Of a stretch of 64,000 bases of DNA, positions 52,187 through 60,319 are shown one piece after another; position 1 is the first letter of the stretch, and each line of letters starts with the position of its first letter. This stretch comes from Tumebacillus lacus (GTDB taxonomy: Bacteria > Bacillota > Bacilli > Tumebacillales > Tumebacillaceae). A program made the translations under genes and the position numbers. A model generated the notes under the pieces. It saw nothing but the letters and a program-made list of their open reading frames with translations. It was not told where the DNA came from and searched no databases. The stretch is from assembly GCF_026410385.1 (NCBI RefSeq), contig NZ_JAPMLT010000001.1, positions 310,001-374,000 of the forward strand. Reading direction: 5' to 3'.

Positions 52187-53017
52187 TTGAAAACCATACA
52201 GTTGCGTATTCTTACGCGGATCGTTTGTTGCGTGGTAATGGCTGCTACCTATTGGAAGTTCACCCAAGTTATGTTTTCTGAAACCGATCGACTCTTTTAT
52301 TCCATAGGTTATCCGTTGCTTCTGCTCCTGCCGGCCTTCTTGATTGGTGCTGCGTTGGAACGCTTTATCTTGCAACGCAGAAAACCTTGGGGTCTCGTGA
52401 GTGCTAGCCTGCTGTTTCTCTTCTTCTCGCTTGGCAACATCCTGAATGCCGATGTGGAAACGGTCTCGTACTCCAGACCCGTCCCCATCTTACCTCAAGA
52501 GGTTTCGGCTTTCCTTCAAGATATGAAAGAAGACCTAGATGGCATCCACGGACGCTTTCAAGCGGACGCCTCTTCCGTAGAAGGGTTGTTAGACCCGGAT
52601 GCACTGACCAACCCGATGATATTTGATGAAGTACGGGAACTGTTTCCAGCTTTGAAGGTTTCCCTCAATTTGTATGACAGCGAGATACATCGTCATTATA
52701 ATGTCACCTTGTCCGAGAAGTCTGAAGCACTCGATCTCGATCCAAAGTTGCAAAAAGAGATGTGGTTATTTGTACAGCATGCTCGTCTTGACGTGTTGCC
52801 GATGGAGGAGCAATTTATCGAACTCCAGCATCAGGAGTTAGCTTTGTTGGAGGAATACTTCGTCTTTATGGAAGATCGATTGGGTCAGTTCACTGTGGTG
52901 GACGGAGAGGTGATATTCGAGAACCCCGCCGACCATGCCAAGTATGAGTCCTTCATCGACCGCTCGGAACAGCTGCTGACCGATGAAAGTGAATTGTTCG
53001 AGGATTCCGGAGAATAA
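52187..53017 (+). CDS. hypothetical membrane protein
   Basis: A protein of 276 residues with about three N-terminal membrane helices (IVCCVVMAATYWKF, GYPLLLLLPAFLIGAALERF, GLVSASLLFLFFSLGNI) and an acidic helical domain of about 190 residues (MKEDLDGIHGRFQADASSVE and so on). No family is recognised. The TTG start has GGGAG about 13 bases before it. It precedes the ECF sigma pair but is separated from it by a terminator. Confidence 0.65.
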   Translation: MKTIQLRILTRIVCCVVMAATYWKFTQVMFSETDRLFYSIGYPLLLLLPAFLIGAALERFILQRRKPWGLVSASLLFLFFSLGNILNADVETVSYSRPVPILPQEVSAFLQDMKEDLDGIHGRFQADASSVEGLLDPDALTNPMIFDEVRELFPALKVSLNLYDSEIHRHYNVTLSEKSEALDLDPKLQKEMWLFVQHARLDVLPMEEQFIELQHQELALLEEYFVFMEDRLGQFTVVDGEVIFENPADHAKYESFIDRSEQLLTDESELFEDSGE

Positions 53018-53035
53018 AATCTTTCGAGTCCTTCG

Positions 53036-53063
53036 AGACGCGTCAATTGGCGCGTCTTTTTTG
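53036..53063 (+). terminator. terminator before the ECF sigma gene
   Basis: AGACGCG/CGCGTCT stem with an 8-base loop and TTTTTT. Confidence 0.85.
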
Positions 53064-53090
53064 TGGATAGATGTTTCGTACAGAAAAAAG

Positions 53091-53117
53091 GGAACCTTTT
53101 TCACTCCCGGTTGTTCT
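53091..53117 (+). promoter_or_regulatory. possible ECF-type promoter
   Basis: GGAACCTTTTT resembles the GGAAC/GAAAC -35 of ECF sigma factors, and GTTC follows about 17 bases later. It would fit autoregulation of the sigma gene at 53151. Confidence 0.35.
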
Positions 53118-53150
53118 AATCAGTACCAACCAACAAAGGAGGTACATCAC

Positions 53151-53678
53151 GTGCCGCAAGAAGCGCTCGTCCGGTCGGCTCAACGAGGCGACAAGGACGC
53201 ATTCGTCCGCTTGGTCAAAGATGCGGAACTCACGATGTACCGCATCGCCAAGTCGATGGTCAAGACAGACGAAGCCTGTGCGGACGCTTTGCAGGAGACG
53301 ATTCTGAAAGCGTACGGTTCGCTTCGCTCTGTCAAGGAGCCGCGATATTTCAAGACCTGGCTGGTCCGCATCCTGATCAATGTCTGCAACCAGATGCTCC
53401 GCACGAACCGCCAAGTCGTCCTGATCGAAGAATGGATGGACACGCCTGCTGCTTCCACCTCGTCCTACGACAAGGTGGAGATCCAGGAAGCGGTCGATTC
53501 GCTGGAAGACGATCATCGGGTGATCGTCACGCTGTATTATTTTCATGACCTGAGCATCAAAGAGATCGCGCAGTCGCTGGACATTCGCGAAGGAACGGTG
53601 AAGTCGAGGCTGAACCGGGCGAGGGGCAAGCTCGCGAGATTCTTTGGGGTGAATCAACGAGAGGAGGGACTATCATGA
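53151..53678 (+). CDS. ECF-type RNA polymerase sigma factor
   Basis: A protein of 175 residues with region 2 (AFVRLVKDAELTMYRIAKSM, ADALQETILKAYGSLRSVKE, YFKTWLVRILINVCNQML) and region 4 (VIVTLYYFHDLSIKEIAQSL, REGTVKSRLNRARGKL). It would redirect RNA polymerase on a cell-envelope or stress signal. The GTG start is fixed by AAAGGAGG eight bases upstream. Its stop overlaps the next gene (ATGA), the usual arrangement for a sigma factor and its antagonist. Confidence 0.93.
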   Translation: MPQEALVRSAQRGDKDAFVRLVKDAELTMYRIAKSMVKTDEACADALQETILKAYGSLRSVKEPRYFKTWLVRILINVCNQMLRTNRQVVLIEEWMDTPAASTSSYDKVEIQEAVDSLEDDHRVIVTLYYFHDLSIKEIAQSLDIREGTVKSRLNRARGKLARFFGVNQREEGLS

Positions 53679-54682
53679 AAAATACGACGGTAACGGAGCA
53701 AGAACTCCCGGAGATCGTCCGCCATCGAATCGACGAGACGCTCGCGTCTCTGCCTGCTAGCAGACGCAGCGTGAACCCATCGCGTCTGCGCAATCGAATG
53801 GTGCTCTCCGCCGTCCTCGCGTCTTCGGTCGCCTGCTTGATGGTCGTCGGCTTTACAGTGCCGAGTTTCGCTGAAGTGTTGCGGGAAGCCCCGGTGATCG
53901 GGTCGGTGTTCAAACGGGTCGGCGACGCGCCTTTGCAGTCCGCTCATGAAAAGGGAATTGTCACGGAGATCAACCAGAGCGCGACCGACCAAGGATATGA
54001 AGTTAACATCACGGAGGTGCTCTTCGACGGTTCGCAACTGTCGATCGGCTATGTGCTCTCCTCCGACAAAGTGCTGCCGGAGCAGACCAATCCGCACACC
54101 TATATTGAAATCAATGGCGAGCGCCTTGGCACGTACGGCTCCAGCGGTACAGGAGACAGGATCGACGCTTACTCGTATGCCGGACTCGTGTATGTGTTCC
54201 CGGCTGCGACGCTGCCCGAGAGCTTCGACTTCGGACTGACTTTCCGCCAGTTCGGGGACATCAAGGGGAAGTGGGCCTTCACTTTTCCTGTCAAGAAACA
54301 GACCGCGGGCAACAAGGTCATCATGCCGATGCAGGCAAAAACGTACGGCGACACCACGATCTTGATCGAAAAGGTCTCGTTCGCCGCTACGGCTACTGAG
54401 ATCGTCGGGCGGACCATCCAGCCGAGCGCAAAGGGCGAGGCGGGTCTGGCGGGCCTCATGGAGTTTGAAGTCGTGGACGACAAAGGGAATCGTCTCGAAC
54501 AGATCAGCCGCACAGGGAACGGTGACTGGTTCAAAGGCCTGTTCGAATCTGTGACAGACTTGCCGCAATCAATCACGATACGGCCCGTTCGCCGACATCA
54601 AACACAGTTCGATGCCGCGACGATAAAAGGGTTGGAGATCACGATACCCGTTGAACAGACAGAAAAACTGTGGCGCAAATAG
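53675..54682 (+). CDS. transmembrane anti-sigma-like protein (DUF4179 type)
   Basis: A protein of 335 residues with a short cytoplasmic N-terminus (about 1-45), one membrane helix (VLSAVLASSVACLMVVGFTV) and an outer DUF4179-like part (FAEVLREAPVIGSVFKRVGD, VNITEVLFDGSQLSIGYVL). Proteins of this type sit next to ECF sigma genes and sequester the sigma factor until a signal outside the cell. The start overlaps the sigma stop codon by 4 bases. The cytoplasmic part is short and lacks a zinc motif. Confidence 0.85.
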   Translation: MKNTTVTEQELPEIVRHRIDETLASLPASRRSVNPSRLRNRMVLSAVLASSVACLMVVGFTVPSFAEVLREAPVIGSVFKRVGDAPLQSAHEKGIVTEINQSATDQGYEVNITEVLFDGSQLSIGYVLSSDKVLPEQTNPHTYIEINGERLGTYGSSGTGDRIDAYSYAGLVYVFPAATLPESFDFGLTFRQFGDIKGKWAFTFPVKKQTAGNKVIMPMQAKTYGDTTILIEKVSFAATATEIVGRTIQPSAKGEAGLAGLMEFEVVDDKGNRLEQISRTGNGDWFKGLFESVTDLPQSITIRPVRRHQTQFDAATIKGLEITIPVEQTEKLWRK

Positions 54683-54804
54683 AGAAAAAAAGCAGAGACC
54701 TAGGGAGGGGTCTCTGCCAAAGAAGGGTATGGGGTACAAACAAAGCGTGAGATTCACAAAAGGGTTAGTTCGATGCGTCTCGTCTCCCTGGGGGAGGGAG
54801 CGAT
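54683..54804 (-). ncRNA. candidate C-rich small regulatory RNA
   Basis: On the minus strand a good promoter (54811-54839) is followed after about 85 bases by the stem GCAGAGACC/GGTCTCTGC and seven T, giving a transcript of about 120 bases. It is C-rich with repeated CCC runs (CTCCCTCCCCC, AACCCTTTTG, TACCCCATACCC), and the terminator loop is CCTCCCTA. C-rich loops complementary to ribosome binding sites are typical of trans-acting sRNAs in Gram-positive bacteria such as the RsaE/RoxS family. No protein frame fits. Assignment to a family is not possible here. Confidence 0.5.
54685..54717 (-). terminator. minus-strand terminator of the candidate sRNA
   Basis: A perfect 9-bp stem with an 8-base loop and a seven-T tail on the minus strand; on the plus strand no T-run follows. 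Confidence 0.8.
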
Positions 54805-54810
54805 AATTTA

Positions 54811-54839
54811 AGTATAGTGTACAGCTTTGCAACGTTAAA
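54811..54839 (-). promoter_or_regulatory. promoter of the candidate sRNA
   Basis: On the minus strand TTTAAC and TATACT are spaced by 17 bases. Confidence 0.55.
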
Positions 54840-54953
54840 GCGGGAAGTGCAGGGGGATGTGGTATTGTCATTGATTGAAACAGTCGGTAGGGAGAGTACA
54901 AGGCAGTGACTGCTTTAGCCTTTGCCTATTGATACCTGCTCGAACCGCCTACG

Positions 54954-54998
54954 AAAGAGCGATGCCGCACCCCACCTACGTGCACATCGCTCTTTTTT
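54954..54998 (+). terminator. terminator in the intergenic region before the YjcZ-like genes
   Basis: AAAGAGCGATG pairs with CATCGCTCTTT, with an inner GCAC/GTGC stem and six T. No protein gene lies just upstream on this strand; a GCAG-TGA-CTGC hairpin at 54903-54913 precedes it, so a second short RNA starting around 54890 is possible. The rest of 54840-55143 shows nothing else that I can support. Confidence 0.8.
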
Positions 54999-55060
54999 CC
55001 TGTCCCCGAAAATGGGCAGGCCCCAGTAGGCCATCGCCTTTCCACTGCTGGCGGACGGGA

Positions 55061-55069
55061 CATAGAGTA
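55061..55069 (+). promoter_or_regulatory. SigK-like -10 box before the YjcZ-like genes
   Basis: CATAGAGTA fits the CATA-N3-TA form of late mother-cell promoters; a matching AC in the -35 region is one or two bases off the usual spacing. It would suit sporulation expression. Confidence 0.3.
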
Positions 55070-55143
55070 TAACAAAACCAAGCAACACACCAAGTCGCAA
55101 CGACGCTATCGACGCGAAACCACACTGAGAGGAGGAATGAACC

Positions 55144-55263
55144 ATGTACGGTACTTTTGGTCCCTACACCCAATGGGTCGTCGTGTTTCTGATCATCTTC
55201 GTCTTGTTCTTCCTGTTGGTGCCTGGTCTGGGCGGCTACGGTGAAGGTCACTCTGTTCGCTGA
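55144..55263 (+). CDS. YjcZ-like small sporulation/membrane protein, copy 1
   Basis: A 39-residue protein starting MYGTFGPYTQW with one membrane helix (VVVFLIIFVLFFLLV) and a Gly-rich tail. AGGAGG precedes the ATG. It is the first of three tandem related genes. The Gly/Tyr-rich start and single helix are like YjcZ sporulation peptides; the precise family is inferred. Confidence 0.75.
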   Translation: MYGTFGPYTQWVVVFLIIFVLFFLLVPGLGGYGEGHSVR

Positions 55264-55297
55264 CGAAAACAAAAAAATACGAAAAGGGGTATGTGAA

Positions 55298-55402
55298 ATG
55301 TACGGTGTATTCGGTGCTTACACGCAATGGGCGGTTGTGTTCTTGATCATCTTCGTGCTGTTCTTCCTGCTCGTCCCGGGCCTCGCTGGCTACGGCGCGT
55401 AA
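55298..55402 (+). CDS. YjcZ-like small sporulation/membrane protein, copy 2
   Basis: A 34-residue protein starting MYGVFGAYTQW, with the same helix as its neighbour and a shorter tail ending AGYGA. GAAAAGGGG lies before the ATG, and the gene is 34 bases from copy 1. Confidence 0.75.
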   Translation: MYGVFGAYTQWAVVFLIIFVLFFLLVPGLAGYGA

Positions 55403-55447
55403 GGGAAACGGCAAACTCGCAAAATTCTGAGAGAGGGGGATGGTTTC

Positions 55448-55570
55448 ATGTACGGTGTATTCGGACCTTACACGCAATGGGCGGTTGTATTCCTGATCAT
55501 CTTCGTGCTGTTCCTGCTCCTCGCAGGAACCGGCTACGCAGCTCCGGTTCAAGGCAAATGCGGCTGCTAA
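55448..55570 (+). CDS. YjcZ-like small sporulation/membrane protein, copy 3
   Basis: A 40-residue protein starting MYGVFGPYTQW with the same hydrophobic helix, but a diverged tail ending in CGC, where two Cys could be cross-linked or bind metal. GAGAGGGGG lies before the ATG. It is followed by a strong terminator. Confidence 0.75.
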   Translation: MYGVFGPYTQWAVVFLIIFVLFLLLAGTGYAAPVQGKCGC

Positions 55571-55586
55571 CTCGGTGACACATCCA

Positions 55587-55622
55587 GAAAAGCCCTGACC
55601 TGATGAGGTCGGGGCTTTTTTG
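55587..55622 (+). terminator. terminator after the three YjcZ-like genes
   Basis: AAAAGCCCTGACCT pairs with AGGTCGGGGCTTTT (one T-G pair) around GATG, with T-run. Confidence 0.9.
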
Positions 55623-55673
55623 GTTATCCTAGGGTGGACGAGCAAGTCAGGGAACGTGAAGGAGGGTCAGCTT

Positions 55674-56555
55674 TTGAACATCAACAGTGTGGGGATCGTC
55701 GGCGCTGGCACGATGGGGATCGGCCTCGCGGAGATGATCGCGGAAAAGGGTCTCGACGTCGTGCTGATCGACAAGTCGGAAACCGAGCTGAACGCCGCCC
55801 GGGTGGGGCTGGAGTTGTCGCTCGACCGGCGTCTGACCAAGTGGGGGATCACGGAAGCGGAAAAAAAGGGCATCCTCTCGCGCATCCGGTTGGCGAGCGA
55901 TCTGACTCATCTCGCCGAATGTTCGCTGGTGGTGGAAAGCGTGTGGGAAGTGCTGGAAGATAAAATCCAAGTGCTCCAGCAGATCGAAGCGGTCGTCGGG
56001 GCGGAGACGGTGATCGCCTCCAACACCTCGACGCTGTCGATCACGGAGATCGCCGCCCAGATCAAGCATCCGGAGCGCGTGATCGGGCTGCATTTTCATT
56101 ACCCGCCGCTGCAGCGTGATGTGGTGGAGCTGGTGCGCGGGTTGCACACGTCCGAACAGACGGTGGACGATGCGATGGCGCTCGTTCGCGAATTGGACAA
56201 GACGGCCGTCCGGGTGTTTGAGTCGCCGGGTTACATCACATCGCGCCTGATGATGCCGCTGATCAACGAGGCGACGCTGATCCTCGCGGAAGGGGTGGCG
56301 ACGTCGGAGGACATCGACCTCGCGATGAAGGCGGGGTATGGATTCAGCCACGGGCCGCTGGAACTGGCCGATCGCTTTGGTCTGGACTCCTGCCTCGACA
56401 TCCTGGAATCGCTGTTTCACGACACGGCCGACCCCAAGTACCGTCCGGCCGCTTATCTGCGCAAACTGGTGCGAGCCGGACATCTCGGGATCAAGTCGAA
56501 GATCGGATTTTACCGCTATGACGAAAGCGGCGAACGACTGGAGGGCAGGCGATGA
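55674..56555 (+). CDS. 3-hydroxyacyl-CoA (3-hydroxybutyryl-CoA) dehydrogenase
   Basis: A protein of 293 residues with the N-terminal NAD-binding GIVGAGTMGIGLAEMIAEKG, the CoA-site ASNTSTLSITEIA, IGLHFHYPPLQRDVVELV with the catalytic His, and the C-terminal domain GYGFSHGPLELADRFGLD. It oxidises 3-hydroxyacyl-CoA, probably 3-hydroxybutyryl-CoA. In most relatives the string after the His is FFNP, here HYPP, so the substrate may differ. The TTG at 55674 is chosen because GGAGGG lies seven bases before it. The stop overlaps ackA. Confidence 0.88.
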   Translation: MNINSVGIVGAGTMGIGLAEMIAEKGLDVVLIDKSETELNAARVGLELSLDRRLTKWGITEAEKKGILSRIRLASDLTHLAECSLVVESVWEVLEDKIQVLQQIEAVVGAETVIASNTSTLSITEIAAQIKHPERVIGLHFHYPPLQRDVVELVRGLHTSEQTVDDAMALVRELDKTAVRVFESPGYITSRLMMPLINEATLILAEGVATSEDIDLAMKAGYGFSHGPLELADRFGLDSCLDILESLFHDTADPKYRPAAYLRKLVRAGHLGIKSKIGFYRYDESGERLEGRR

Positions 56556-57787
56556 AAATCCTCGTGCTCAACTGCGGCAGTTCCTCGCTGAAATACCAAC
56601 TGTTCGCGATGCCGGAAGAGGCGGTGCTGATCAAAGGGACGGTCGAAAAGATCGGCAGCGACGACGCGATCCATGCTTATAAAACGGACGGGCAAAAAGG
56701 GGAGACGGTCTCCGAGATCCTCGACCACCGCGAGGCGATCCGGCAAGTGGTGGCGGCGTTGACTTCCCCCGAGGTCGGGGTGCTCAAGGAAGCGGCGGAG
56801 ATCACGGCGGTCGGGCATCGCGTGGTGCACGGCGGCGAACGGTTTTCACTGTCGACGCTGATCAACGGCGAGGTCAAACAGGCGATCCGTGACACGTTCG
56901 ACCTCGCGCCGCTGCACAACCCGGCCAATCTGCTCGGCATCGAGGCGATGGAAGAGGTGTTGCCCGCCGTGCCGCAAGTGGCGGTGTTTGACACGGCGTT
57001 TCACCAGACGATGCCGATGGAACATTTTCTCTATCCGATCCCCTATGTGCTGTATCAGCGGCACAAGGTGCGTCGCTACGGGTTTCACGGCACGTCGCAC
57101 CGTTATGTCACCTCCCGTGTGCCGGCGCTGGTCGGACGTGACGTGACGGGGTTGAAGGTGATCTCTTGCCACATCGGCAACGGGGCGTCTGTGGCAGCGA
57201 TCTGGCGGGGGCGTTCCATCGACACGTCGATGGGCATGACGCCGTTGGAGGGGCTGATGATGGGCACCCGCTCCGGGGACATCGACCCGAGCATTCACGA
57301 GTATGTGATGGAAAAGGAAGGGCTGACGTTCGACGAGCTGAACTCGATGCTGAACAAGCACAGCGGGTTGTACGGCGTCTCCGGAATCACCGGTGACATG
57401 CGTCAGATCGTCGAGGAGCGGAGCAAAGGCAACACGCGGGCCGGGGTGGCGTTTTCGATGTACACGTATCGCATCCGCAAATACATTGGTGCGTACGCGG
57501 CGGCGATGAACGGTGTGGATGTGATCCTCTTCACAGCCGGGGTCGGGGAAAACAGCCCGTTGCTGCGCCGTTCGGTGCTGGAGCGGCTGACCTATTTGGG
57601 CATCGAAGTCGATGATCGGGCCAACGAAGAGGGCAAGGGGGAGCGGCTGATCACGACGCCGAATTCCAAAGTGGCGGTGTGCGTGATCCCGACCAATGAG
57701 GAATTGATGATCGCACGGGATACGAACTCTCTGGTCACTGGCTTGTCCACGACTCCAGATCGTGATAGTATAAGTTTTGATACATAA
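56552..57787 (+). CDS. ackA: acetate kinase
   Basis: A protein of 411 residues with the AckA motifs VLNCGSSSLKYQLF, GHRVVHGGERF, VFDTAFHQTMP, YGFHGTSHRYV, CHIGNGASVAAI and FTAGVGENSPLLR. It interconverts acetyl phosphate and acetate with ATP. The ATG overlaps the dehydrogenase stop (ATGA), an unusual partner for ackA that suggests a short-chain acid pathway. No phosphotransacetylase gene is adjacent. Confidence 0.96.
   Translation: MKILVLNCGSSSLKYQLFAMPEEAVLIKGTVEKIGSDDAIHAYKTDGQKGETVSEILDHREAIRQVVAALTSPEVGVLKEAAEITAVGHRVVHGGERFSLSTLINGEVKQAIRDTFDLAPLHNPANLLGIEAMEEVLPAVPQVAVFDTAFHQTMPMEHFLYPIPYVLYQRHKVRRYGFHGTSHRYVTSRVPALVGRDVTGLKVISCHIGNGASVAAIWRGRSIDTSMGMTPLEGLMMGTRSGDIDPSIHEYVMEKEGLTFDELNSMLNKHSGLYGVSGITGDMRQIVEERSKGNTRAGVAFSMYTYRIRKYIGAYAAAMNGVDVILFTAGVGENSPLLRRSVLERLTYLGIEVDDRANEEGKGERLITTPNSKVAVCVIPTNEELMIARDTNSLVTGLSTTPDRDSISFDT
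57743..57771 (+). promoter_or_regulatory. asnS promoter inside the end of ackA
   Basis: TTGTCC and TAGTAT are spaced by 17 bases within the last codons of ackA. A short hairpin (AGCGCG/CGCGCT) follows in the leader; no T-box features are present. Confidence 0.5.
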
Positions 57788-57848
57788 AAAGGACAAGTAC
57801 CAGCGCGATAACCGCGCTGTTGTTTGAAACAGGTGGAGGGATATTGAC

Positions 57849-59147
57849 GTGAGCACGAAAGCGAAGATCGCGACGATTGGTCAATACGTCGATCAAGAAG
57901 TTTTGCTTGAAGGCTGGCTGTGGAACAAGCGTTCGAGCGGCAAGATCGCCTTTTTGAATATCCGGGACGGTTCTGGCTTCATCCAAGGCGTCGTCGCCAA
58001 AGAAGACGTGCCGGAAGAGCTGTTTGCGCTGGCAAAAGGCCTCTCCCAAGAGACCTCGATCCGCGTCACCGGCAAGGTGCGCGCCGAAGAGCGTTCGCCG
58101 ATCGGCTACGAACTGACGGTCACCGGCATTGAAGTGGTCTCCCGCACGGAAGACTATCCGATCACCCCGAAGGAGCACGGTGTCGACTTCCTGCTCGACC
58201 ACCGTCATCTGTGGATTCGTTCCCCGCGCCAACGGGCGATCCTGAAGATCCGCGCAGAAGTCATCAAAGGCATGCGCGACTTCTTTGACAAAAACGGGTT
58301 TACCCAGGTCGATCCGCCGATCCTGACCCCGTCGTCGGCAGAAGGCACGACCAACATGTTCCAAACCGAATACGTAAACGGCGAAAACGCCTACCTGTCC
58401 CAATCCGGCCAGCTCTACATGGAAGCGGCTGCGATGGCGCTGGGCAAAGTGTATTCCTTCGGCCCGACCTTCCGCGCCGAAAAGTCCAAGACCCGCAAGC
58501 ACATGAACGAGTTCTGGATGATCGAGCCGGAGATGGCGTACGTCGAGCACGCGGAAAACATGCAGATCCAAGAGGCGCTGGTCAAACACACGATCAAGCA
58601 TGTTCTGGACAACTGCCCGCAAGAGCTCAAAGCGATCCAGCGCGACACTGCGCCGCTGGAGCGTGTCGTAAACGAAAAGTTCCCGATCATCACCTATGCG
58701 GAAGCGGTCAAGATCCTGCAGGAGAAAGGCCATGATTTCCCGTACGGCGAGGACTTCGGCGCACCGCACGAGACGGAGCTGACCAACCACTTCGATCTGC
58801 CGGTGTTCGTTGAAAAATGGCCGGCCAACATCAAGGCGTTCTACATGCAGCCGGACCCGGAAGACAACTCGGTCATCCTCGGCGCCGACTTGCTCGCTCC
58901 GGAAGGCTACGGCGAGATCGTCGGCGGCTCGCAACGCATCCACGACTACGAGCTGATGAAAGAGCGCTATGCGGAGCACGGCTTTGACGAGTCGTACAAC
59001 TGGTACCTCGAACTGCGCCAGTACGGCTCCGTGCCGCACTCCGGCTTTGGCATCGGTTTGGAGCGTACGATCGCGTGGATCTGCGGCATCGATCACATCC
59101 GTGAGACGATCATGATCCCGCGTACGCTGTACCGTCTCTACCCGTAA
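57849..59147 (+). CDS. asnS: asparagine-tRNA ligase
   Basis: A protein of 432 residues, class IIb synthetase: N-terminal OB-fold anticodon domain ([20 protein letters not shown]), motif 2 around [20 protein letters not shown] and motif 3 [15 protein letters not shown]. It charges tRNA-Asn. The GTG start has GGAGGG about ten bases before it. Asn-specific strings ([21 protein letters not shown]) distinguish it from the Asp enzyme. It precedes dnaD as in Bacillus. Confidence 0.96.
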   Translation: MSTKAKIATIGQYVDQEVLLEGWLWNKRSSGKIAFLNIRDGSGFIQGVVAKEDVPEELFALAKGLSQETSIRVTGKVRAEERSPIGYELTVTGIEVVSRTEDYPITPKEHGVDFLLDHRHLWIRSPRQRAILKIRAEVIKGMRDFFDKNGFTQVDPPILTPSSAEGTTNMFQTEYVNGENAYLSQSGQLYMEAAAMALGKVYSFGPTFRAEKSKTRKHMNEFWMIEPEMAYVEHAENMQIQEALVKHTIKHVLDNCPQELKAIQRDTAPLERVVNEKFPIITYAEAVKILQEKGHDFPYGEDFGAPHETELTNHFDLPVFVEKWPANIKAFYMQPDPEDNSVILGADLLAPEGYGEIVGGSQRIHDYELMKERYAEHGFDESYNWYLELRQYGSVPHSGFGIGLERTIAWICGIDHIRETIMIPRTLYRLYP

Positions 59148-59169
59148 ATTCAGACCTTTTTTAAACGCG

Positions 59170-59198
59170 AAAGGGCAGGAAAATTACCTGTCCTTTTT
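59170..59198 (+). terminator. asnS terminator
   Basis: AAAGGGCAGG pairs with CCTGTCCTTT (one G-T pair) around a 7-base loop, with T-run. Confidence 0.8.
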
Positions 59199-59213
59199 GT
59201 GTTTTTAGGTGCC

Positions 59214-59241
59214 TTTCAAAACGGCAATCCTGTGTTATACT
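59214..59241 (+). promoter_or_regulatory. dnaD promoter
   Basis: TTTCAA and TATACT are spaced by 16 bases, 32 bases before the dnaD start. Confidence 0.5.
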
Positions 59242-59273
59242 AAGACGCGACCTGAGATAGAGGGGGAGATGGA

Positions 59274-60050
59274 ATGGCTGAGAGACCACGAGAAGACAAC
59301 GCCGTGACGATGCTGATGACATCCGGCTTTCTCGCCATACCGAGCATCCTATTGCGCTCTTATAAACGCATTGGTCTCGGAGACGAAGAGATGATGCTGC
59401 TCTTGCACCTGATCGATTTTCGGCAACAGGGCATCGGACTGCCGACACAACGCGAATTGGCCGAGCGGATGATGATGCCGGAAGCGATGATCGCCAGCAC
59501 GATGAACGTCCTGCTGCGCCAAGGCTTTCTCGCCATCGAGGACGGGGTCGGCATCGGCCAAGAGTCGTACGATCTGCGCCCGCTGTATCATAAATTGAAC
59601 GATCTGTTGACTCCCAAGCGTCCGCCTGTCAACTCCTTGCAGATCCTCGAGAAAAAGGAGACGGGCGTCTTCGAACTGTTCGAGCAAGAGTTTGGCCGTC
59701 CGCTGTCACCGCTCGAGTATGAAAAGATCGTGCGCTGGCTGGACGAAGACCGTTACCAAGAAGAGATCATCCGCGAAGCACTGCGCGAAGCGGTGCTCTC
59801 CGCAAAGTTCAATTTTAAATACATCGACCGGATCTTGTTTGAATGGCAAAAGAACAACATCCGCTCTCTGCAAGAGTTGACCGCGTATCGCGAACAGTTT
59901 CGCAACCGGCTGTCCGGCCCCCGCAGCGGCGGTCCGGCCAACGCGAAAGGTCAGCAGAATCGGGGACGCGAAAAAGCTCCGGAGAAGATCGAGCCGGAGC
60001 AAGAAAACAAATATGATGCGTTTTACCGCTTGTACGGACGCGAGACCTGA
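59274..60050 (+). CDS. dnaD: DNA replication initiation protein DnaD
   Basis: A protein of 258 residues. The N-terminal winged helix (about 15-110, LLLHLIDFRQQGIGLPTQRE, LAERMMMPEAMIASTMNVLL) is followed by the DnaD/DnaB C-terminal helical domain (FELFEQEFGRPLSPLEYEKI, FNFKYIDRILFEWQKNNI) and a basic tail. It acts with DnaB and DnaI to load the replicative helicase at origins and restart forks. Position after asnS is conserved in Bacillus. GAGGGGGAG precedes the ATG. Confidence 0.95.
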   Translation: MAERPREDNAVTMLMTSGFLAIPSILLRSYKRIGLGDEEMMLLLHLIDFRQQGIGLPTQRELAERMMMPEAMIASTMNVLLRQGFLAIEDGVGIGQESYDLRPLYHKLNDLLTPKRPPVNSLQILEKKETGVFELFEQEFGRPLSPLEYEKIVRWLDEDRYQEEIIREALREAVLSAKFNFKYIDRILFEWQKNNIRSLQELTAYREQFRNRLSGPRSGGPANAKGQQNRGREKAPEKIEPEQENKYDAFYRLYGRET

Positions 60051-60071
60051 GGAGACTCAGGTCTTTTTTTC
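60043..60071 (+). terminator. dnaD terminator
   Basis: A perfect 9-bp stem AGACCTGAG/CTCAGGTCT around GAGA with seven T; the left arm covers the stop codon. Confidence 0.9.
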
Positions 60072-60094
60072 TTGATAAAAAATCGATCAGGCCC

Positions 60095-60319
60095 TCAGGA
60101 GTGTTTGTGCGGCAGAACTTCATAGGCCGGCTGTTGATCGGCTGCCGTGCGGCCGGGGAGACGGATGATCCGGGAGACCCGTGCCGCGATCAGACGGGAA
60201 CTGTGATACGTGAAGCGCACCAAACGGTACAGCGGACGCAGCGGACGGAAGGAGTCAAACACCACATAGCGATGTTTGGACATCGGGCGCTTTTGGTCTT
60301 CTAACAAGACGAGCGACAT
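60095..60319 (-). CDS. small basic hypothetical protein
   Basis: A protein of 74 residues, basic and aromatic in the middle (KHRYVVFDSFRPLRPLYRLV, then RFTYHSSRLIAARVSRIIRL). An ideal AAAGGAGGTG six bases before the ATG at 60319 makes translation very likely, although no family is recognised. There is no signal or membrane segment. It is convergent with dnaD. Confidence 0.7.
   Translation of the reverse strand: MSLVLLEDQKRPMSKHRYVVFDSFRPLRPLYRLVRFTYHSSRLIAARVSRIIRLPGRTAADQQPAYEVLPHKHS

Noticed and set aside
54683-54804. Rex operator in the candidate sRNA (TTGTGA-ATC-TCAC)
   Set aside because: It fits only half of the Rex consensus and lies well inside the transcript, not at the promoter; a chance hairpin is more likely.
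57772-57848. T-box riboswitch upstream of asnS
   Set aside because: The leader is under 80 bases and lacks the conserved T-box sequence and terminator; only a short GC hairpin is present.
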